Below, in pieces: positions 7,753 through 17,200 of a stretch of DNA of 64,000 bases. The stretch is from an uncultured Bacteroidales bacterium (GTDB lineage: Bacteria > Bacteroidota > Bacteroidia > Bacteroidales > UBA932): assembly GCA_946185745.1 (NCBI GenBank), contig CAMHKQ010000007.1, positions 1 through 64,000 on the forward strand, in the 5' to 3' direction. Position 1 is the stretch's first letter. Each line of letters begins with the position of its first letter. Position numbers and translations under genes: made by a program. The notes below the pieces were generated by a model that was not told the origin of the DNA, made no database searches, and saw only the letters and a list, made by a program, of their open reading frames with translations.

Positions 7753-10338
7753 CTAGAACTGTTGGCCTATCACGAAGTGGAACTGGCTGCCTCCGTTCGT
7801 GGCGTCGTCGAAGCCGTAACCCCAGTCTATGCCGAGCAGGCCTATCATGGGCAGGAAGATGCGCACGCCAACGCCGGCGCTGCGTTTGATCTGGAAGGGA
7901 TTGAAGTCCCGGATGTCGGCCCAGCAGTTGCCGCCCTCGAGGAATGCCAGCACGAAGATGGTGCTCTGCGGCTGGAGTACGACGGGGTACCTGAACTCGA
8001 CCGTGAACTTATCGTAGACGTTGCCCGCGTATGACAGGCCCGAGGAGTTGTAGGCGGTGGTCTTCTGCGGGGTGAGCGAGTAGTTCTCGTATCCGCGGAG
8101 CGGGATGACGTCGCTGCCGTAGGTGCTGTAGCCGCTCATGCCGTCGCCGCCGACCAGGAAGTACTCGAACGGGGAATAGCCCCAGTTGCGGTTGTAGTAG
8201 CCGAGGTAACCGAACTGCACCCTTGTCATGAGCACGAGGTCTCCCACCAGCTTGGTGTAAGTGGCGGCGTTGAACTTGACCTTCCAGTATTCGATCCAGC
8301 GGTAGCGCTCGTCGGAGGTCCACTGGCTGTAATCGATGTCTTTCCAGCTGCCCACCGGCACCTTGTTGCCTTCGGAATCGAAGCTGTGCTTGCGGAACAG
8401 GGAGTAAGGCGGGGTGAGCTGCAGCTGCAGCGACAGGTCGGTACCCTGCCTGGGATATATCTGCTGGTCGGTGGAGTTGCGCGCCAGCGTCATCTGGTAG
8501 TTGAGGTTGTGCGAAAGGCCGTCCTGGAACATGAAGAAGCCCTGATACCAGTTGGTGAGCTTGTAGCTCTGCCAGCTGAGGCCGTTGTAGAGCACGAAGT
8601 AGTTGTCGGGCCATTTCAGGCGGGTGCCCAGCGAACCGGAAAAGCCGTAGATTTCCAGGATCCTGTCGACCGTGTAATTGTAGAAATAGTTGTAGTAGCC
8701 CGATGAATTGGATGCGGTCTGGCGGGTGTAGTACACCCCGAGATTGAGCGAAGTGGGCTTCTTGCCGAACAGCCAGGGCTCGGTGAAGCTGGCGTTGAGC
8801 GCCGTGTAGTAAGAGCCGTTGGTCTGGAAATGGAACGCGAGGTTCTGGGCGTCGCCGAGCGGAACAGGCCGCCATGAGCCCTTCTCGAACATGCGGTGGG
8901 TGCTGAAGTTGTTGAAGCTGACGCCCGCCGTGGCGACGAAGGTGCGGCCGCCCCAGCCGCCGGAGAGTTCCAGCTGGCTCGAGGGCTTTTCGACCACGTT
9001 GTAGATTATGTCGACGGTATTGTTCACCTGGTTAGGCACTATTGTCCAGCCCTTTGCAGGGTCCATCGCCGCCTCGGCGTCGAACTGGCCGAGGGAGGAA
9101 ATCTCACGTATGCTGCGCTCGAAGTCGGTCTGGCTGAACAGATAGCCCGGACGGGTGAATATCTGCCTGCGGACGACCTTCTCGTTGGTGAGGTCGTTGC
9201 CGTTGATGACTATGTTGTTGATGATGGCCTGCTTGCCTTCGGAGATGCGCATTTCAACGTCGACCGAATCGTTCTGGATGTTGGTTTCGACCGGGGTGAC
9301 GCTGAAGAAGAGGTAGCCGTTGTCGCGGTAGAGCTTGCTCACGTCGTACTCGTTCTGCTTGCCGCCGCCGTAGAGCTTCTTCTGCATGGAGACCATGTCG
9401 TAGACGTCTCCTTTCTTGATGCCGAGCACCTCGTTGAGGGCGTCGGTGGTGTACACCGAATTGCCGGTCCAGGAGACGTCGCGGAAATAGTATTTGTCGC
9501 CCTCCTCCACGGTGATGTCAATCCCGAGCCGGCCGGGCTCGATGTAGTACATGGTGTCCTTCACAATGCGGGCGTCACGGTAGCCGGCCTCGTTGAAGGC
9601 CTCGATGAGGGTCTTTTTGTCGTTGGGGTATTCCTTGGCGTCGAACTTCTTGCTGCTGAAGAGGTTATACCACTTGTTGCTCTTGGTCTTCTTCATGCTC
9701 CTGGCGAGCTTGAACTCCTTTACGTGTTCGTTGCCTATGAAGTTGATGTCCCTGACCTTCACCTTCACCCCCCTCTCCACGGCGAAGTTCACCCTGATGG
9801 CGTTGTTGATGACGGAGTCTTTCCTGACCTCGGCTTTCACGTCGCAGTTGAGAAAGCCTTTCTCGGCATAGAAGCGCTTGATGATGTCGACGGCCGTCTT
9901 TTCCACATAGTCCGAGAACTCGCCGCCGCGGCGCAGGTGGAGCCGGTCTTCAAGGTCTTTCTTTTCGCCGGACTTGACTCCGGAGAAAGTCCAGCGCGAC
10001 ACGCGCGGGCGCTCCACTATCTTGATTACGAGATAGACGCTGTCGGCATTCTCGCTCATGTGGTCGATGTCGAGCGAGACGTCTTCGAAATAGCGCTGCA
10101 GCCACAGCCGGCGCACTATGTTGGACATTTCCTCGCCGGGAATGGTGACCTCCATGCCCTTTACAAGGCCGGTGAGGGATATTATCTGGTTGGCGCTGAA
10201 GTAGTGGTTGCCGTCTACGGAGACGTCACCCACGATGTATTTCTTAGGGTTGTTGTAATCTACCTCCACACCGCTTTCCTGGGCCTGCAGAGCGAAGGAA
10301 AACAGAAGAGCGGCAAATAAGGGCAGCAGTCTTTTCAT
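7753..10338 (-). CDS. bamA: Outer-membrane assembly factor BamA
   Basis: Central Omp85 subunit of the beta-barrel assembly machine, in the outer membrane. The 861-aa product has a signal peptide (MKRLLPLF to about residue 19), a series of POTRA domains over about 25-440, and a C-terminal 16-strand barrel domain ending in the typical aromatic residue (IGQQF). The loop-6 motif appears as IPLRGYEN, the local form of VRGF. The stop of uppS is 3 bp before this ATG, so nadK-uppS-bamA are read together. The order is the common Bacteroidetes arrangement linking lipid carrier synthesis with envelope assembly. Confidence 0.95.
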   Translation of the reverse strand: MKRLLPLFAALLFSFALQAQESGVEVDYNNPKKYIVGDVSVDGNHYFSANQIISLTGLVKGMEVTIPGEEMSNIVRRLWLQRYFEDVSLDIDHMSENADSVYLVIKIVERPRVSRWTFSGVKSGEKKDLEDRLHLRRGGEFSDYVEKTAVDIIKRFYAEKGFLNCDVKAEVRKDSVINNAIRVNFAVERGVKVKVRDINFIGNEHVKEFKLARSMKKTKSNKWYNLFSSKKFDAKEYPNDKKTLIEAFNEAGYRDARIVKDTMYYIEPGRLGIDITVEEGDKYYFRDVSWTGNSVYTTDALNEVLGIKKGDVYDMVSMQKKLYGGGKQNEYDVSKLYRDNGYLFFSVTPVETNIQNDSVDVEMRISEGKQAIINNIVINGNDLTNEKVVRRQIFTRPGYLFSQTDFERSIREISSLGQFDAEAAMDPAKGWTIVPNQVNNTVDIIYNVVEKPSSQLELSGGWGGRTFVATAGVSFNNFSTHRMFEKGSWRPVPLGDAQNLAFHFQTNGSYYTALNASFTEPWLFGKKPTSLNLGVYYTRQTASNSSGYYNYFYNYTVDRILEIYGFSGSLGTRLKWPDNYFVLYNGLSWQSYKLTNWYQGFFMFQDGLSHNLNYQMTLARNSTDQQIYPRQGTDLSLQLQLTPPYSLFRKHSFDSEGNKVPVGSWKDIDYSQWTSDERYRWIEYWKVKFNAATYTKLVGDLVLMTRVQFGYLGYYNRNWGYSPFEYFLVGGDGMSGYSTYGSDVIPLRGYENYSLTPQKTTAYNSSGLSYAGNVYDKFTVEFRYPVVLQPQSTIFVLAFLEGGNCWADIRDFNPFQIKRSAGVGVRIFLPMIGLLGIDWGYGFDDATNGGSQFHFVIGQQF

Positions 10339-10341
10339 TAT

Positions 10342-11028
10342 CTATTTCACTTTTCCGTAACGGCGGTCACGGGAAGCATACTCTTCCAGTGCCGCATGGA
10401 ACTCATCCTTTCTAAAATCAGGCCAAAGTGTATCGGTGAACACGAATTCGCTGTAAGCGGCCTGCCAGAGCATGTAATTGCTGATACGCTTTTCGCCTGA
10501 GGTGCGGATTATGACGTCGGGGTCGGGAATTCCGGCCATGCGGGTGACGAGATAGGGCTCGATGCTGCTCCCGCCCTCGGCGGCCATGCGGTTGGCAGCC
10601 TGCTGGATGTCCCACTTTCCGCTGTAGCTGATGAACAGCACCATGGTGCAGCCGGTATTGACGGATGTCTCTTCCATGACCCGGTCGATGACCGCGTTGA
10701 GCTCGTCGCCGAGGCGGGCGCGGTTGCCCAGGACCATGACGCGGACGTTGTCTTTCATGAAGGTGGATTCTTCCCTGAGCAGGTTCTCGATGAAGATTTT
10801 CATGAGGCCTTCCACCTCCGGGGCAGGCCTGTTCCAGTTTTCTTCCGAGAATGCGAAGGCCGAGATGTATTTTATGCCCAGCTCGACGCATTCGTGCGCT
10901 ATGACGCGTACGCTTTCAACGCCTTCGAGATGGCCGAAGATCCTTTCTTTGCCACGTTGTTTCGCCCAGCGGCCGTTGCCGTCCATTATCAGGGACACGT
11001 GTGTAGGTAATTGATTCTTATCCATCAT
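10342..11028 (-). CDS. uppS: Isoprenyl (undecaprenyl) diphosphate synthase
   Basis: Cis-prenyltransferase making the C55 lipid carrier for peptidoglycan and surface glycans; soluble or membrane-associated. At 228 aa it carries the substrate loop MDGNGRWAKQRG with the catalytic Asp, GHLEG, FAFSEENW, and the C-terminal RTSGEKRISNYMLWQ and WPDF blocks. There are two adjacent ATGs (11028 and 11025); the first overlaps the nadK stop by 4 bp, indicating translational coupling. Confidence 0.96.
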   Translation of the reverse strand: MMDKNQLPTHVSLIMDGNGRWAKQRGKERIFGHLEGVESVRVIAHECVELGIKYISAFAFSEENWNRPAPEVEGLMKIFIENLLREESTFMKDNVRVMVLGNRARLGDELNAVIDRVMEETSVNTGCTMVLFISYSGKWDIQQAANRMAAEGGSSIEPYLVTRMAGIPDPDVIIRTSGEKRISNYMLWQAAYSEFVFTDTLWPDFRKDEFHAALEEYASRDRRYGKVK

Positions 11029-11843
11029 TCTGAAATGTTTCGGACGTCCTGGCCCCAGAAAAGACGGCTTCTCAGGGCGTCAATGAAATTAGATTTGCCT
11101 ATGCACACCCTCTTTAGCCTGAAGGGCGCTGCTGATATGTCTATCTTCACCCCCTGGGGGATGACGTAGCTGCGGTTGTCGAGCGCGAGCATGGCCGTGC
11201 CGCCCCGGTCTATGGCCCCCATGGTGACGCGGGTTTCCGCGGGGATCACGAGCGGGCGCAGATTCAGGTTGTGGGGAGCCACTGGGCTGATTACCATTAC
11301 ATCGGCGTCGGGTGCGCAGATGGGGCCGCCGGCGCTCAGGCTGTACGCGGTGGAACCGGAGCTGGTGGCGGCCAGGACGCCGTCAGCCCAGTAGGCGGGA
11401 AGCTGCCAGTCGCCCACTTCGACGTCTATGCCCAGCATTTCCGGACTGTTGCGGTGAAGCCCGGCCTCGTTGAGGGCGTAGGGCCAGAAGCCCGCGGGTT
11501 CTTCGCCGTTGACGGAGACCTTGAGCATGGTGCGCTCCTCCACCCTGTAGCTGCCGGAAAGGACGGGGCCGGCGACGTCGTCGGCACGGTTTTCGGAAAG
11601 GAAGCCCATGCGGCCGAAGTTGACGCCGAGAATGGGCATCCCGGCTTCGCAGACCAGACGCGCGCAGCTCAGGAAGGTGCCGTCCCCGCCGAAACTCAGC
11701 ACCATTGCAGTGCCGTCCAGGAGGCTTTCCGCCCCGCGGAGCTCGTACAGCGACGCTCCGCCGGCCTCAAGCCGCTCCAGAAGCGCTTTCACGCGGGGAT
11801 CGCCCGCGAGTGCAGCTTTTTGGATGTAATAGCCGAGTTTCAT
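11025..11843 (-). CDS. nadK: NAD kinase
   Basis: Phosphorylates NAD to NADP in the cytoplasm. The 272-aa product shows the hallmark FGGDGTFL, GVNFGRMGFL and the NE..... ATSSGSTAYSLSAGGPI segment that forms the active site. It is the first gene of a minus-strand unit nadK-uppS-bamA. A -7 box lies 10 nt before its ATG, so the leader is very short. Confidence 0.96.
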   Translation of the reverse strand: MKLGYYIQKAALAGDPRVKALLERLEAGGASLYELRGAESLLDGTAMVLSFGGDGTFLSCARLVCEAGMPILGVNFGRMGFLSENRADDVAGPVLSGSYRVEERTMLKVSVNGEEPAGFWPYALNEAGLHRNSPEMLGIDVEVGDWQLPAYWADGVLAATSSGSTAYSLSAGGPICAPDADVMVISPVAPHNLNLRPLVIPAETRVTMGAIDRGGTAMLALDNRSYVIPQGVKIDISAAPFRLKRVCIGKSNFIDALRSRLFWGQDVRNISE

Positions 11844-11853
11844 AAAAAGTCGT

Positions 11854-11861
11854 CAAATTTA
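11854..11861 (-). promoter_or_regulatory. -7 box of nadK
   Basis: Minus strand 11861-11854 reads TAAATTTG (TAnnTTTG), ending 10 nt before the nadK ATG. No clear -33 TTTG was found. Confidence 0.5.
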
Positions 11862-11895
11862 GCACTATTTTTACGATTATCCGCACGGATTTTAC

Positions 11896-11921
11896 TACTT
11901 TTGTAAAATTAAATAACTTTG
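11896..11921 (+). promoter_or_regulatory. Two candidate -7 boxes before the Skp-like lipoprotein gene
   Basis: TACTTTTG at 11896-11903 and TAACTTTG at 11914-11921 both fit TAnnTTTG. The second lies 23 nt before the ATG at 11945, and a weak TTTA sits 19 nt upstream of it. It is divergent from the nadK promoter. Confidence 0.5.
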
Positions 11922-11944
11922 CACACAATTACAAACAAAGAAAT

Positions 11945-12553
11945 ATGAAACGTACAACCTTATTCCTCAGCGTTCTCGCCCTCGCGGCAGCGCTCACTGT
12001 ATCCTGCAATCAGCCCAAGACTGCGGACGAAACCCAGAACGAAACCGCAGCCGGCTCTGCAGCAGCAGGTTCCGTCGTTTATTTCAACCTCGACAGGGTA
12101 CTGGAAGAATACGACATGGCCAACGATCTCCGCAGCGTCGTGGAAACCAAGATCAACAGCATCAACCAGGAGGTGAACCGCCGCGGCACCAAGCTCGAAA
12201 ACGACATCAAGGCCTTCCAGGACAAGATCAACAAGGGCCTCATGACCTCCAGCACCGCCGAGGTCCAGAGCGCCAATCTCCAGAAGCGCCAGAACGAATT
12301 CCAGCAGTACGCAGCCCAGAAGCAGCAGGAAATCGCAGAGGAACAGCAGGTTATGATGAACCAGCTCGCCGACGCCATCGACAGCTTCCTCAAGAAGTTC
12401 AACGAGGATAAGCATTTCGCCATGATTCTCACCACCCAGGGCCAGATCCTTTCCACGCCCGTGGCAGTGGCCGATTCCACCCTCGACGTCACCGACGAAA
12501 TCCTTGCCGGCCTCAACGCTGAATACATCAAGACCAAGGCCGAAAAGAAGTAG
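11945..12553 (+). CDS. Skp/OmpH-like lipoprotein
   Basis: Second Skp-type protein of the window, but lipid-anchored: the signal ends in the lipobox TVSC (Cys21). The 202-aa product continues with an acidic Ala/Glu linker, the Skp-like start VVYFNLDRVLEEYDMA, a coiled coil at about 65-150 rich in Gln/Asn/Glu, and a C-terminal KHFAMILTTQGQ block as in OmpH proteins. The likely role is a membrane-tethered chaperone for outer-membrane proteins or lipoproteins. It starts the plus-strand unit and is followed after 12 bp by a glycosyltransferase. Confidence 0.8.
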   Translation: MKRTTLFLSVLALAAALTVSCNQPKTADETQNETAAGSAAAGSVVYFNLDRVLEEYDMANDLRSVVETKINSINQEVNRRGTKLENDIKAFQDKINKGLMTSSTAEVQSANLQKRQNEFQQYAAQKQQEIAEEQQVMMNQLADAIDSFLKKFNEDKHFAMILTTQGQILSTPVAVADSTLDVTDEILAGLNAEYIKTKAEKK

Positions 12554-12565
12554 GCTCCTTCCCCG

Positions 12566-13687
12566 ATGAAGATAGCCGTCCTATCGTGCCTCTACCCCTA
12601 CAGGGGCGGTATCTCCCAGTTCGGCGAACGCATGTTGTCCGAACTCGGGAAAGAGCACGAAGTACGCGCGTTCAATTTCAAGAGGCAATATCCGTCGTTC
12701 CTTTTCCCCGGAAAAACACAGTACGTGTCGCCCGGGGACAAGGCTCCCGCATTCCTGTCCGAGAGGCTTCTCGACAGCATAAATCCGTTCAGCTGGAGCA
12801 GGACCGCCCGGGCCATCACCGAATGGGGGCCCGACCTGGTGCTGGTGAACTGGTGGATGTCCTTCTTCGGCCCCTCCATGGGCCGGGTGGCAGGCATCCT
12901 TACCAAAAAGGGCATCAAGGTGGTGGGGGTGCTGCACAACGTGGTTCCCCACGAACCGCATTTCTACGACAAGCCGCTCACCCGCTATTTCCTTGTCGCC
13001 TGCAGCGGCCACGTCACCCTCAGCAATGAGGTCACCCGTTCCCTTGAAAGCTTCGGCGAGTTCCGCATCGCACAGCTCTTCCATCCCGTTTACAACCACT
13101 TCGGAGAGCCCCTGCCCCGGCAGGAGGCCGAAAAGGCGCTGGGCCTGGAGCCGGGCAAAAAGAATCTGCTCTTTTTCGGGCTCATCCGCAAATACAAGGG
13201 CCTGGACATCCTCCTGAAAGCATTTGAACAGCTTCCCGAAGACTACCAGCTCATAGTGGCCGGCGAGCCCTACGGCAGCTTCGACGAATATCAGGCGATA
13301 ATCGACGCCAGCCCCGCCAAAAGCCGCATCCACTGCTTCACCGAATACATCGAAGACGCCCGAGTGAAGACCTTCTTCTCCTGCGCCGACCTTTCGGTTC
13401 TCCCCTACCGCAGCGCCACCCAGAGCGGCGTCAGGGCCGTATCCTACAACTTCGGCGTTCCCATGGTGGTAACCGACACCGGCAGCCTCAAGGCGGACAT
13501 AGGCGACACCGGCACCGGCCTGGTTGCGGAAAAGGCCGAACCCGCGCTCATCTCAACGGAAATCCTCCGTTTCTTCGAAACTCCCGGCCTCCAGCAGAGC
13601 TGCCGCGACAACATAAAAAAAGAGCTCGATCGCCTGAGCTGGCAAAGTTTCTGCAACAGACTCCTCGAATTCTGCGACACGTTATGA
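12566..13687 (+). CDS. Glycosyltransferase, GT-B fold (GT4-like)
   Basis: Cytoplasmic glycosyltransferase of unknown acceptor. The 373-aa protein has the N-terminal Rossmann start MKIAVLSCLYPYRGGISQF, typical of GT4, and the C-terminal nucleotide-sugar domain with FGLIRKYKGLDILLKAF, the VAGEPYGS strand, and the YRSATQSGVRAVSYNFGVP region that binds the donor phosphate. It overlaps the next gene by 4 bp (ATGA). The neighbours do not form a capsule or LPS cluster, so the product cannot be predicted. Confidence 0.85.
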   Translation: MKIAVLSCLYPYRGGISQFGERMLSELGKEHEVRAFNFKRQYPSFLFPGKTQYVSPGDKAPAFLSERLLDSINPFSWSRTARAITEWGPDLVLVNWWMSFFGPSMGRVAGILTKKGIKVVGVLHNVVPHEPHFYDKPLTRYFLVACSGHVTLSNEVTRSLESFGEFRIAQLFHPVYNHFGEPLPRQEAEKALGLEPGKKNLLFFGLIRKYKGLDILLKAFEQLPEDYQLIVAGEPYGSFDEYQAIIDASPAKSRIHCFTEYIEDARVKTFFSCADLSVLPYRSATQSGVRAVSYNFGVPMVVTDTGSLKADIGDTGTGLVAEKAEPALISTEILRFFETPGLQQSCRDNIKKELDRLSWQSFCNRLLEFCDTL

Positions 13688-15228
13688 AAAGATTCGCCAT
13701 ATTCCTCCTGCTTTCGGTCCTTGCGCTGCCAGTGGCGGCACAGGATTACGAGGTGCCCGAAATAGAGATTTCGAAAGACAAGGTCCTCGTGGACGGAAAG
13801 CCGTTCTTCGCCCATGTGGTTACCCCAAAACAGACTCTGTTCTCCATCAGCAAGGCCTATGGAGTGAGCGTCCGCGACATTATCGATGCCAACAGGAAGC
13901 TCGACCTCGAAAACAGGGCGCTGAAGATAGGCGACGTGCTGCTCATCCCCGATGTCCTGAGCATCCCGAAAGAGCCCGCAGACGTCGTGCAGGACGTACC
14001 GGAGGAGGCTATGGCCGAACCTGACATGGCCGCCGTCCCCAGTCACATGAAGACGGCGGAAGACGTGGCTTACATGCATGAGGCGGCGCAGGCCGACACC
14101 CTTATCGACCAAAGGGCGCTGTTCCCCGGAATGCCGGGCTACCGCCACGACACCGACCCGCAGCACTATGCCGATTCCGTCTTCTACATGAACCAGGTTC
14201 CCGAGAGGATCTCAGTTGCGGTGCTCCTCCCGTTCGACGCTTCCGGAAAGGCCGATTCCAACAGCCGCGACTTCTACGCCGGAGTGCTCCTGGCCGCCCG
14301 CGACCTGGGCAAGGCCGGAACAGACATCAACCTCCACACCTACGACATCGGTTCCGGCGGCGACATCAAAGCTTCCATGCTGGAAGATGCCGACGTAATT
14401 ATAGGGCCCATCTCCCGGAAAGACGTGGTCAACGCCGTATCCCTTTGTCCTTCAAACAAATGCATCATCTCGCCGCTGGAGCCGAAGAACGCCGCGCTGG
14501 CCGATTCCCTGCAGATAGTGCAGGCCCCCTCCCCCTCTTATGAACAGGGCAGGGACGCCGTCCGCTGGGCGCTCAGCGAAATGGCTCCGGGCGATTCGCT
14601 CATCGTGGTGATTGAAAGCGGCAAGCCGCTCACCGACAACGTGTCGGCCATCCTCTCCGAACTGCAGGCCTCCGGCTGCCGCTATTCCACCATCAGCTAC
14701 GGCATGCTTGAGGGCACCCGCATCCAGTCGACTTTCCTCAACCGCGCCAGCAACGGCGGAACCACCCGCTTCCTGCTCGCATCGGAGAACGAATCCTTCG
14801 TGAACGACGCCATCCGCAACATGAACGTGCTGGCTTTCAAAAAGCAGGACGTGGTGCTCTACGCCACTTCCAGGCTGCGCAATTTCACTACCGTGGAAGC
14901 AGAGAACCTGCACAACATAAAGACGCACATTTCAGCCACCTACCACATCGACTACTCGAATCCCGACGTGCAGGCGTTCGTGCTTTCGTACAGGGCCCTT
15001 TTCGGCGCCGAGCCGAACTCTTTCGCCTTCCACGGCTACGACACCATGCGCTGCTTCACGCAGATGTGCGCTACCAGGGGCCGCGGCTGGTTCTACAGGC
15101 TCGCGGACAGTGCCTGGAGGGGGCTCCAGACCGACTTCCGCTTCAAGGACCGGGAGAGCGCCGGGCAGGTCAACACCGCCGTGCGCCGCGTCATCTATAC
15201 TCCTGATTATCAAGTAGTTCTTCAATAA
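13684..15228 (+). CDS. Secreted LysM protein with periplasmic-binding-like domain
   Basis: 514 aa. A signal peptide ends near VAAQ-DY. One LysM module (about 50-90: HVVTPKQTLFSISKAYGVS..IIDAN...LKIGDVLLIPD) should bind peptidoglycan. After a linker (about 100-175), the remainder (ISVAVLLPFDASG onward to about 510) resembles a type-1 periplasmic ligand-binding fold, here without its transporter. Such LysM/ABC-substrate-like fusions are widespread in Bacteroidetes, and their ligand is unknown. Translationally coupled to the glycosyltransferase (4-bp overlap) and followed after 1 bp by the M64 peptidase. Confidence 0.75.
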   Translation: MKRFAIFLLLSVLALPVAAQDYEVPEIEISKDKVLVDGKPFFAHVVTPKQTLFSISKAYGVSVRDIIDANRKLDLENRALKIGDVLLIPDVLSIPKEPADVVQDVPEEAMAEPDMAAVPSHMKTAEDVAYMHEAAQADTLIDQRALFPGMPGYRHDTDPQHYADSVFYMNQVPERISVAVLLPFDASGKADSNSRDFYAGVLLAARDLGKAGTDINLHTYDIGSGGDIKASMLEDADVIIGPISRKDVVNAVSLCPSNKCIISPLEPKNAALADSLQIVQAPSPSYEQGRDAVRWALSEMAPGDSLIVVIESGKPLTDNVSAILSELQASGCRYSTISYGMLEGTRIQSTFLNRASNGGTTRFLLASENESFVNDAIRNMNVLAFKKQDVVLYATSRLRNFTTVEAENLHNIKTHISATYHIDYSNPDVQAFVLSYRALFGAEPNSFAFHGYDTMRCFTQMCATRGRGWFYRLADSAWRGLQTDFRFKDRESAGQVNTAVRRVIYTPDYQVVLQ

Positions 15229-15229
15229 G

Positions 15230-16561
15230 ATGAAAAAGACCCTGCTTCTGCTCGCAGCTCTGCTTGTGGGCGTATCGTCGTTTGCCGACGGCTTTGACGA
15301 CTATTTCGAAAACGCCACCCTCCGGCTCGACTATATGTTCTCGGGAACGGCCAAAACCCAGCACATAGCGTTCCTGGAAGCCTTCCGCACCGAAGTCTGG
15401 GCGGGCCGCCGCTCCAATCTGGAGAAGCCCCTCCTTGCCGGTAACGGAGAGATTTCGCTACATGACGCCGCCACGGGCAAACTGCTCTATTCCAATTCTT
15501 TCTCTTCCCTGTTCCAAGAGTGGCAGAACACCGAGGAGGCCACAAAGACGGAGCGGGGCTTCGAGAACTGCTTCCAGGTTCCATGGCCCAAAAAACCGGT
15601 TACCGTGACAGTCACCCTGATGGACAAATACCGCAAGGTCACCTGCCGGATGAGCCATCCGGTCGACCCGTCCGACATCCTCATCAGGCCTCTCAAGCCA
15701 AAGAACGCCTACAGGCAGCTTCACGGAGGCGGGTACTGCGACGAAAATATCGAAGTCGCCATCGTGGGCGACGGCTACTCCAGATACGACCTGAACAAGT
15801 TCTATGCGGACGCCCGCAGGGCGGTGGACGCCATAATCGGCCACGAGCCTTTCAAGAGCCTCGCCGACAAGTTCAACTTCCTGGCGGTAGCCACGGTCTC
15901 CGAAGACTCCGGTGTCAGCGTCCCGCACGACAGCATCTGGAGAAACACTTGTCTGTCAAGCCATTACGACACCTTCTATACAGAGCGCTACCTCACCACT
16001 TCGAGCATGAGGGAGCTGTATTTCCAGCTTGCCGGCATTCCCTTCGAACACATAATAGTGCTGGTGAACACGCCCAACTATGGAGGCGGCGGGATTTACA
16101 ATTCAGTGACCCTGGCGGCCAGCGACCATCCCACCTTCGAGCAGGTTCTGGTGCACGAGTTCGGCCACGAGTTCGCAGGCCTGGCCGACGAGTATTTCTA
16201 CGACGACCAGTTCGACGTAAGCTATCCCGCGAAAGTGGAGCCGTGGGAGCCCAACATCACCACCCTCACCGATTTCAAGAGCAAATGGAGCGACATGCTG
16301 CCCGCCGGCATGAAAATACCCACAAAGCCCGATCCCGAGTGGAAAGGCGTGGATGTGCGCAAGATATGGAAAGACCTCACCCAGGAGCAGAAAGACGCCC
16401 TAAATATAAAGATTGGCGTCTATGAGGGCGCCGGGTATCAGTCGAAGGGCGTATACAGGCCGGTCCAGGAGTGCCGCATGAAGATCAACGAGTGCGAACG
16501 CTTCTGCCCGGTGTGCTCGCGCGCAATCGAAAATATGGTTCGGTATTATACCGAAAATTAG
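15230..16561 (+). CDS. M64-family (IgA-peptidase-like) secreted metallopeptidase
   Basis: Secreted zinc peptidase of family M64, whose founding member cleaves IgA. The 443-aa product has a signal peptide (to about residue 19), an M64 N-terminal domain starting DYFENATLRLDYMFSG, and the catalytic domain with HEFGHEF (309-315; HExxH) and the downstream GLADEYFY, where the Asp is a third zinc-ligand candidate. The C-terminal CRMKINECERFCPVC is a conserved Cys cluster. The substrate is unknown, and M64 members in gut commensals need not cleave IgA. The last codons form a palindrome (16539-16555). Confidence 0.9.
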   Translation: MKKTLLLLAALLVGVSSFADGFDDYFENATLRLDYMFSGTAKTQHIAFLEAFRTEVWAGRRSNLEKPLLAGNGEISLHDAATGKLLYSNSFSSLFQEWQNTEEATKTERGFENCFQVPWPKKPVTVTVTLMDKYRKVTCRMSHPVDPSDILIRPLKPKNAYRQLHGGGYCDENIEVAIVGDGYSRYDLNKFYADARRAVDAIIGHEPFKSLADKFNFLAVATVSEDSGVSVPHDSIWRNTCLSSHYDTFYTERYLTTSSMRELYFQLAGIPFEHIIVLVNTPNYGGGGIYNSVTLAASDHPTFEQVLVHEFGHEFAGLADEYFYDDQFDVSYPAKVEPWEPNITTLTDFKSKWSDMLPAGMKIPTKPDPEWKGVDVRKIWKDLTQEQKDALNIKIGVYEGAGYQSKGVYRPVQECRMKINECERFCPVCSRAIENMVRYYTEN

Positions 16562-16570
16562 TTATATTTG
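16539..16570 (+). promoter_or_regulatory. Palindrome and -7 box in front of engB
   Basis: Perfect inverted repeat TTCGGTA-TTA-TACCGAA (16539-16555) at the very end of the M64 gene, followed by the -7 box TATATTTG (16563-16570). The ATG of engB at 16577 is 6 nt past the box, so the predicted transcript start falls on or next to the start codon. The palindrome occupies the -33/spacer region and could be an operator. Confidence 0.55.
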
Positions 16571-16576
16571 CATGTT

Positions 16577-17188
16577 ATGAAAATCACACGGGCAACTTTC
16601 GCAGGCAGCAGCACAAGAGTGGATCAGCGGCCTTCGAAAAGGCTGCCCGAGTTCGCTTTCATAGGGCGTTCCAACGTAGGCAAATCCTCCCTCATCAATT
16701 CCCTCACGGGGGTAAGGGGTCTGGCCAAGACCTCCTCCACGCCAGGCAAGACAAAGCTGGTCAACCATTTCCTCATCAACGACTCCTGGTATCTGGTGGA
16801 CCTGCCGGGCTACGGTTTCGCCCGCATGCCCCAGAAAGACCGCGAAGAGCTCAGGAAAATAATCTACGACTACCTGGGCAAATCCTCCGAGCTGGTGCTG
16901 CTGTTCGTGCTCGTCGACTCGCGGCACGACATCCAGCAGAACGACTTCGATTTCATCAACTCCCTCGGCGAGGCCGGAGTGCCCTTCGCCATGGTCTACA
17001 CCAAATGCGACAAGATGGGCTCCGGCGCCCTCAAGGCGCAGATGGACCGCAACGCCGCCATGCTCTCCACCCGCTGGGAAGAGCTCCCTCCGGTCTTCAC
17101 CACCTCTTCGCTGAACGGCAAGGGCCGCGATGAGCTCATCTCCTACATAGGCTCCGTCCTCAACTCCCTCAAGGCAAAGTCAAATTAA
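16577..17188 (+). CDS. engB: Ribosome-assembly GTPase EngB (YihA/YsxC)
   Basis: Small TRAFAC GTPase needed for 50S subunit assembly. From the ATG at 16577 the protein has 203 aa. G1 GRSNVGKSS, G2/G3 with TSSTPGKT and DLPGYGFA, and G4 TKCDK are all present. The frame can be opened at a TTG at 16568, but that codon is part of the -7 box, so MKITRA is the better start. It is separated by 12 bp from prs. Confidence 0.96.
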   Translation: MKITRATFAGSSTRVDQRPSKRLPEFAFIGRSNVGKSSLINSLTGVRGLAKTSSTPGKTKLVNHFLINDSWYLVDLPGYGFARMPQKDREELRKIIYDYLGKSSELVLLFVLVDSRHDIQQNDFDFINSLGEAGVPFAMVYTKCDKMGSGALKAQMDRNAAMLSTRWEELPPVFTTSSLNGKGRDELISYIGSVLNSLKAKSN

Positions 17189-17200
17189 TCATACAGCAAA

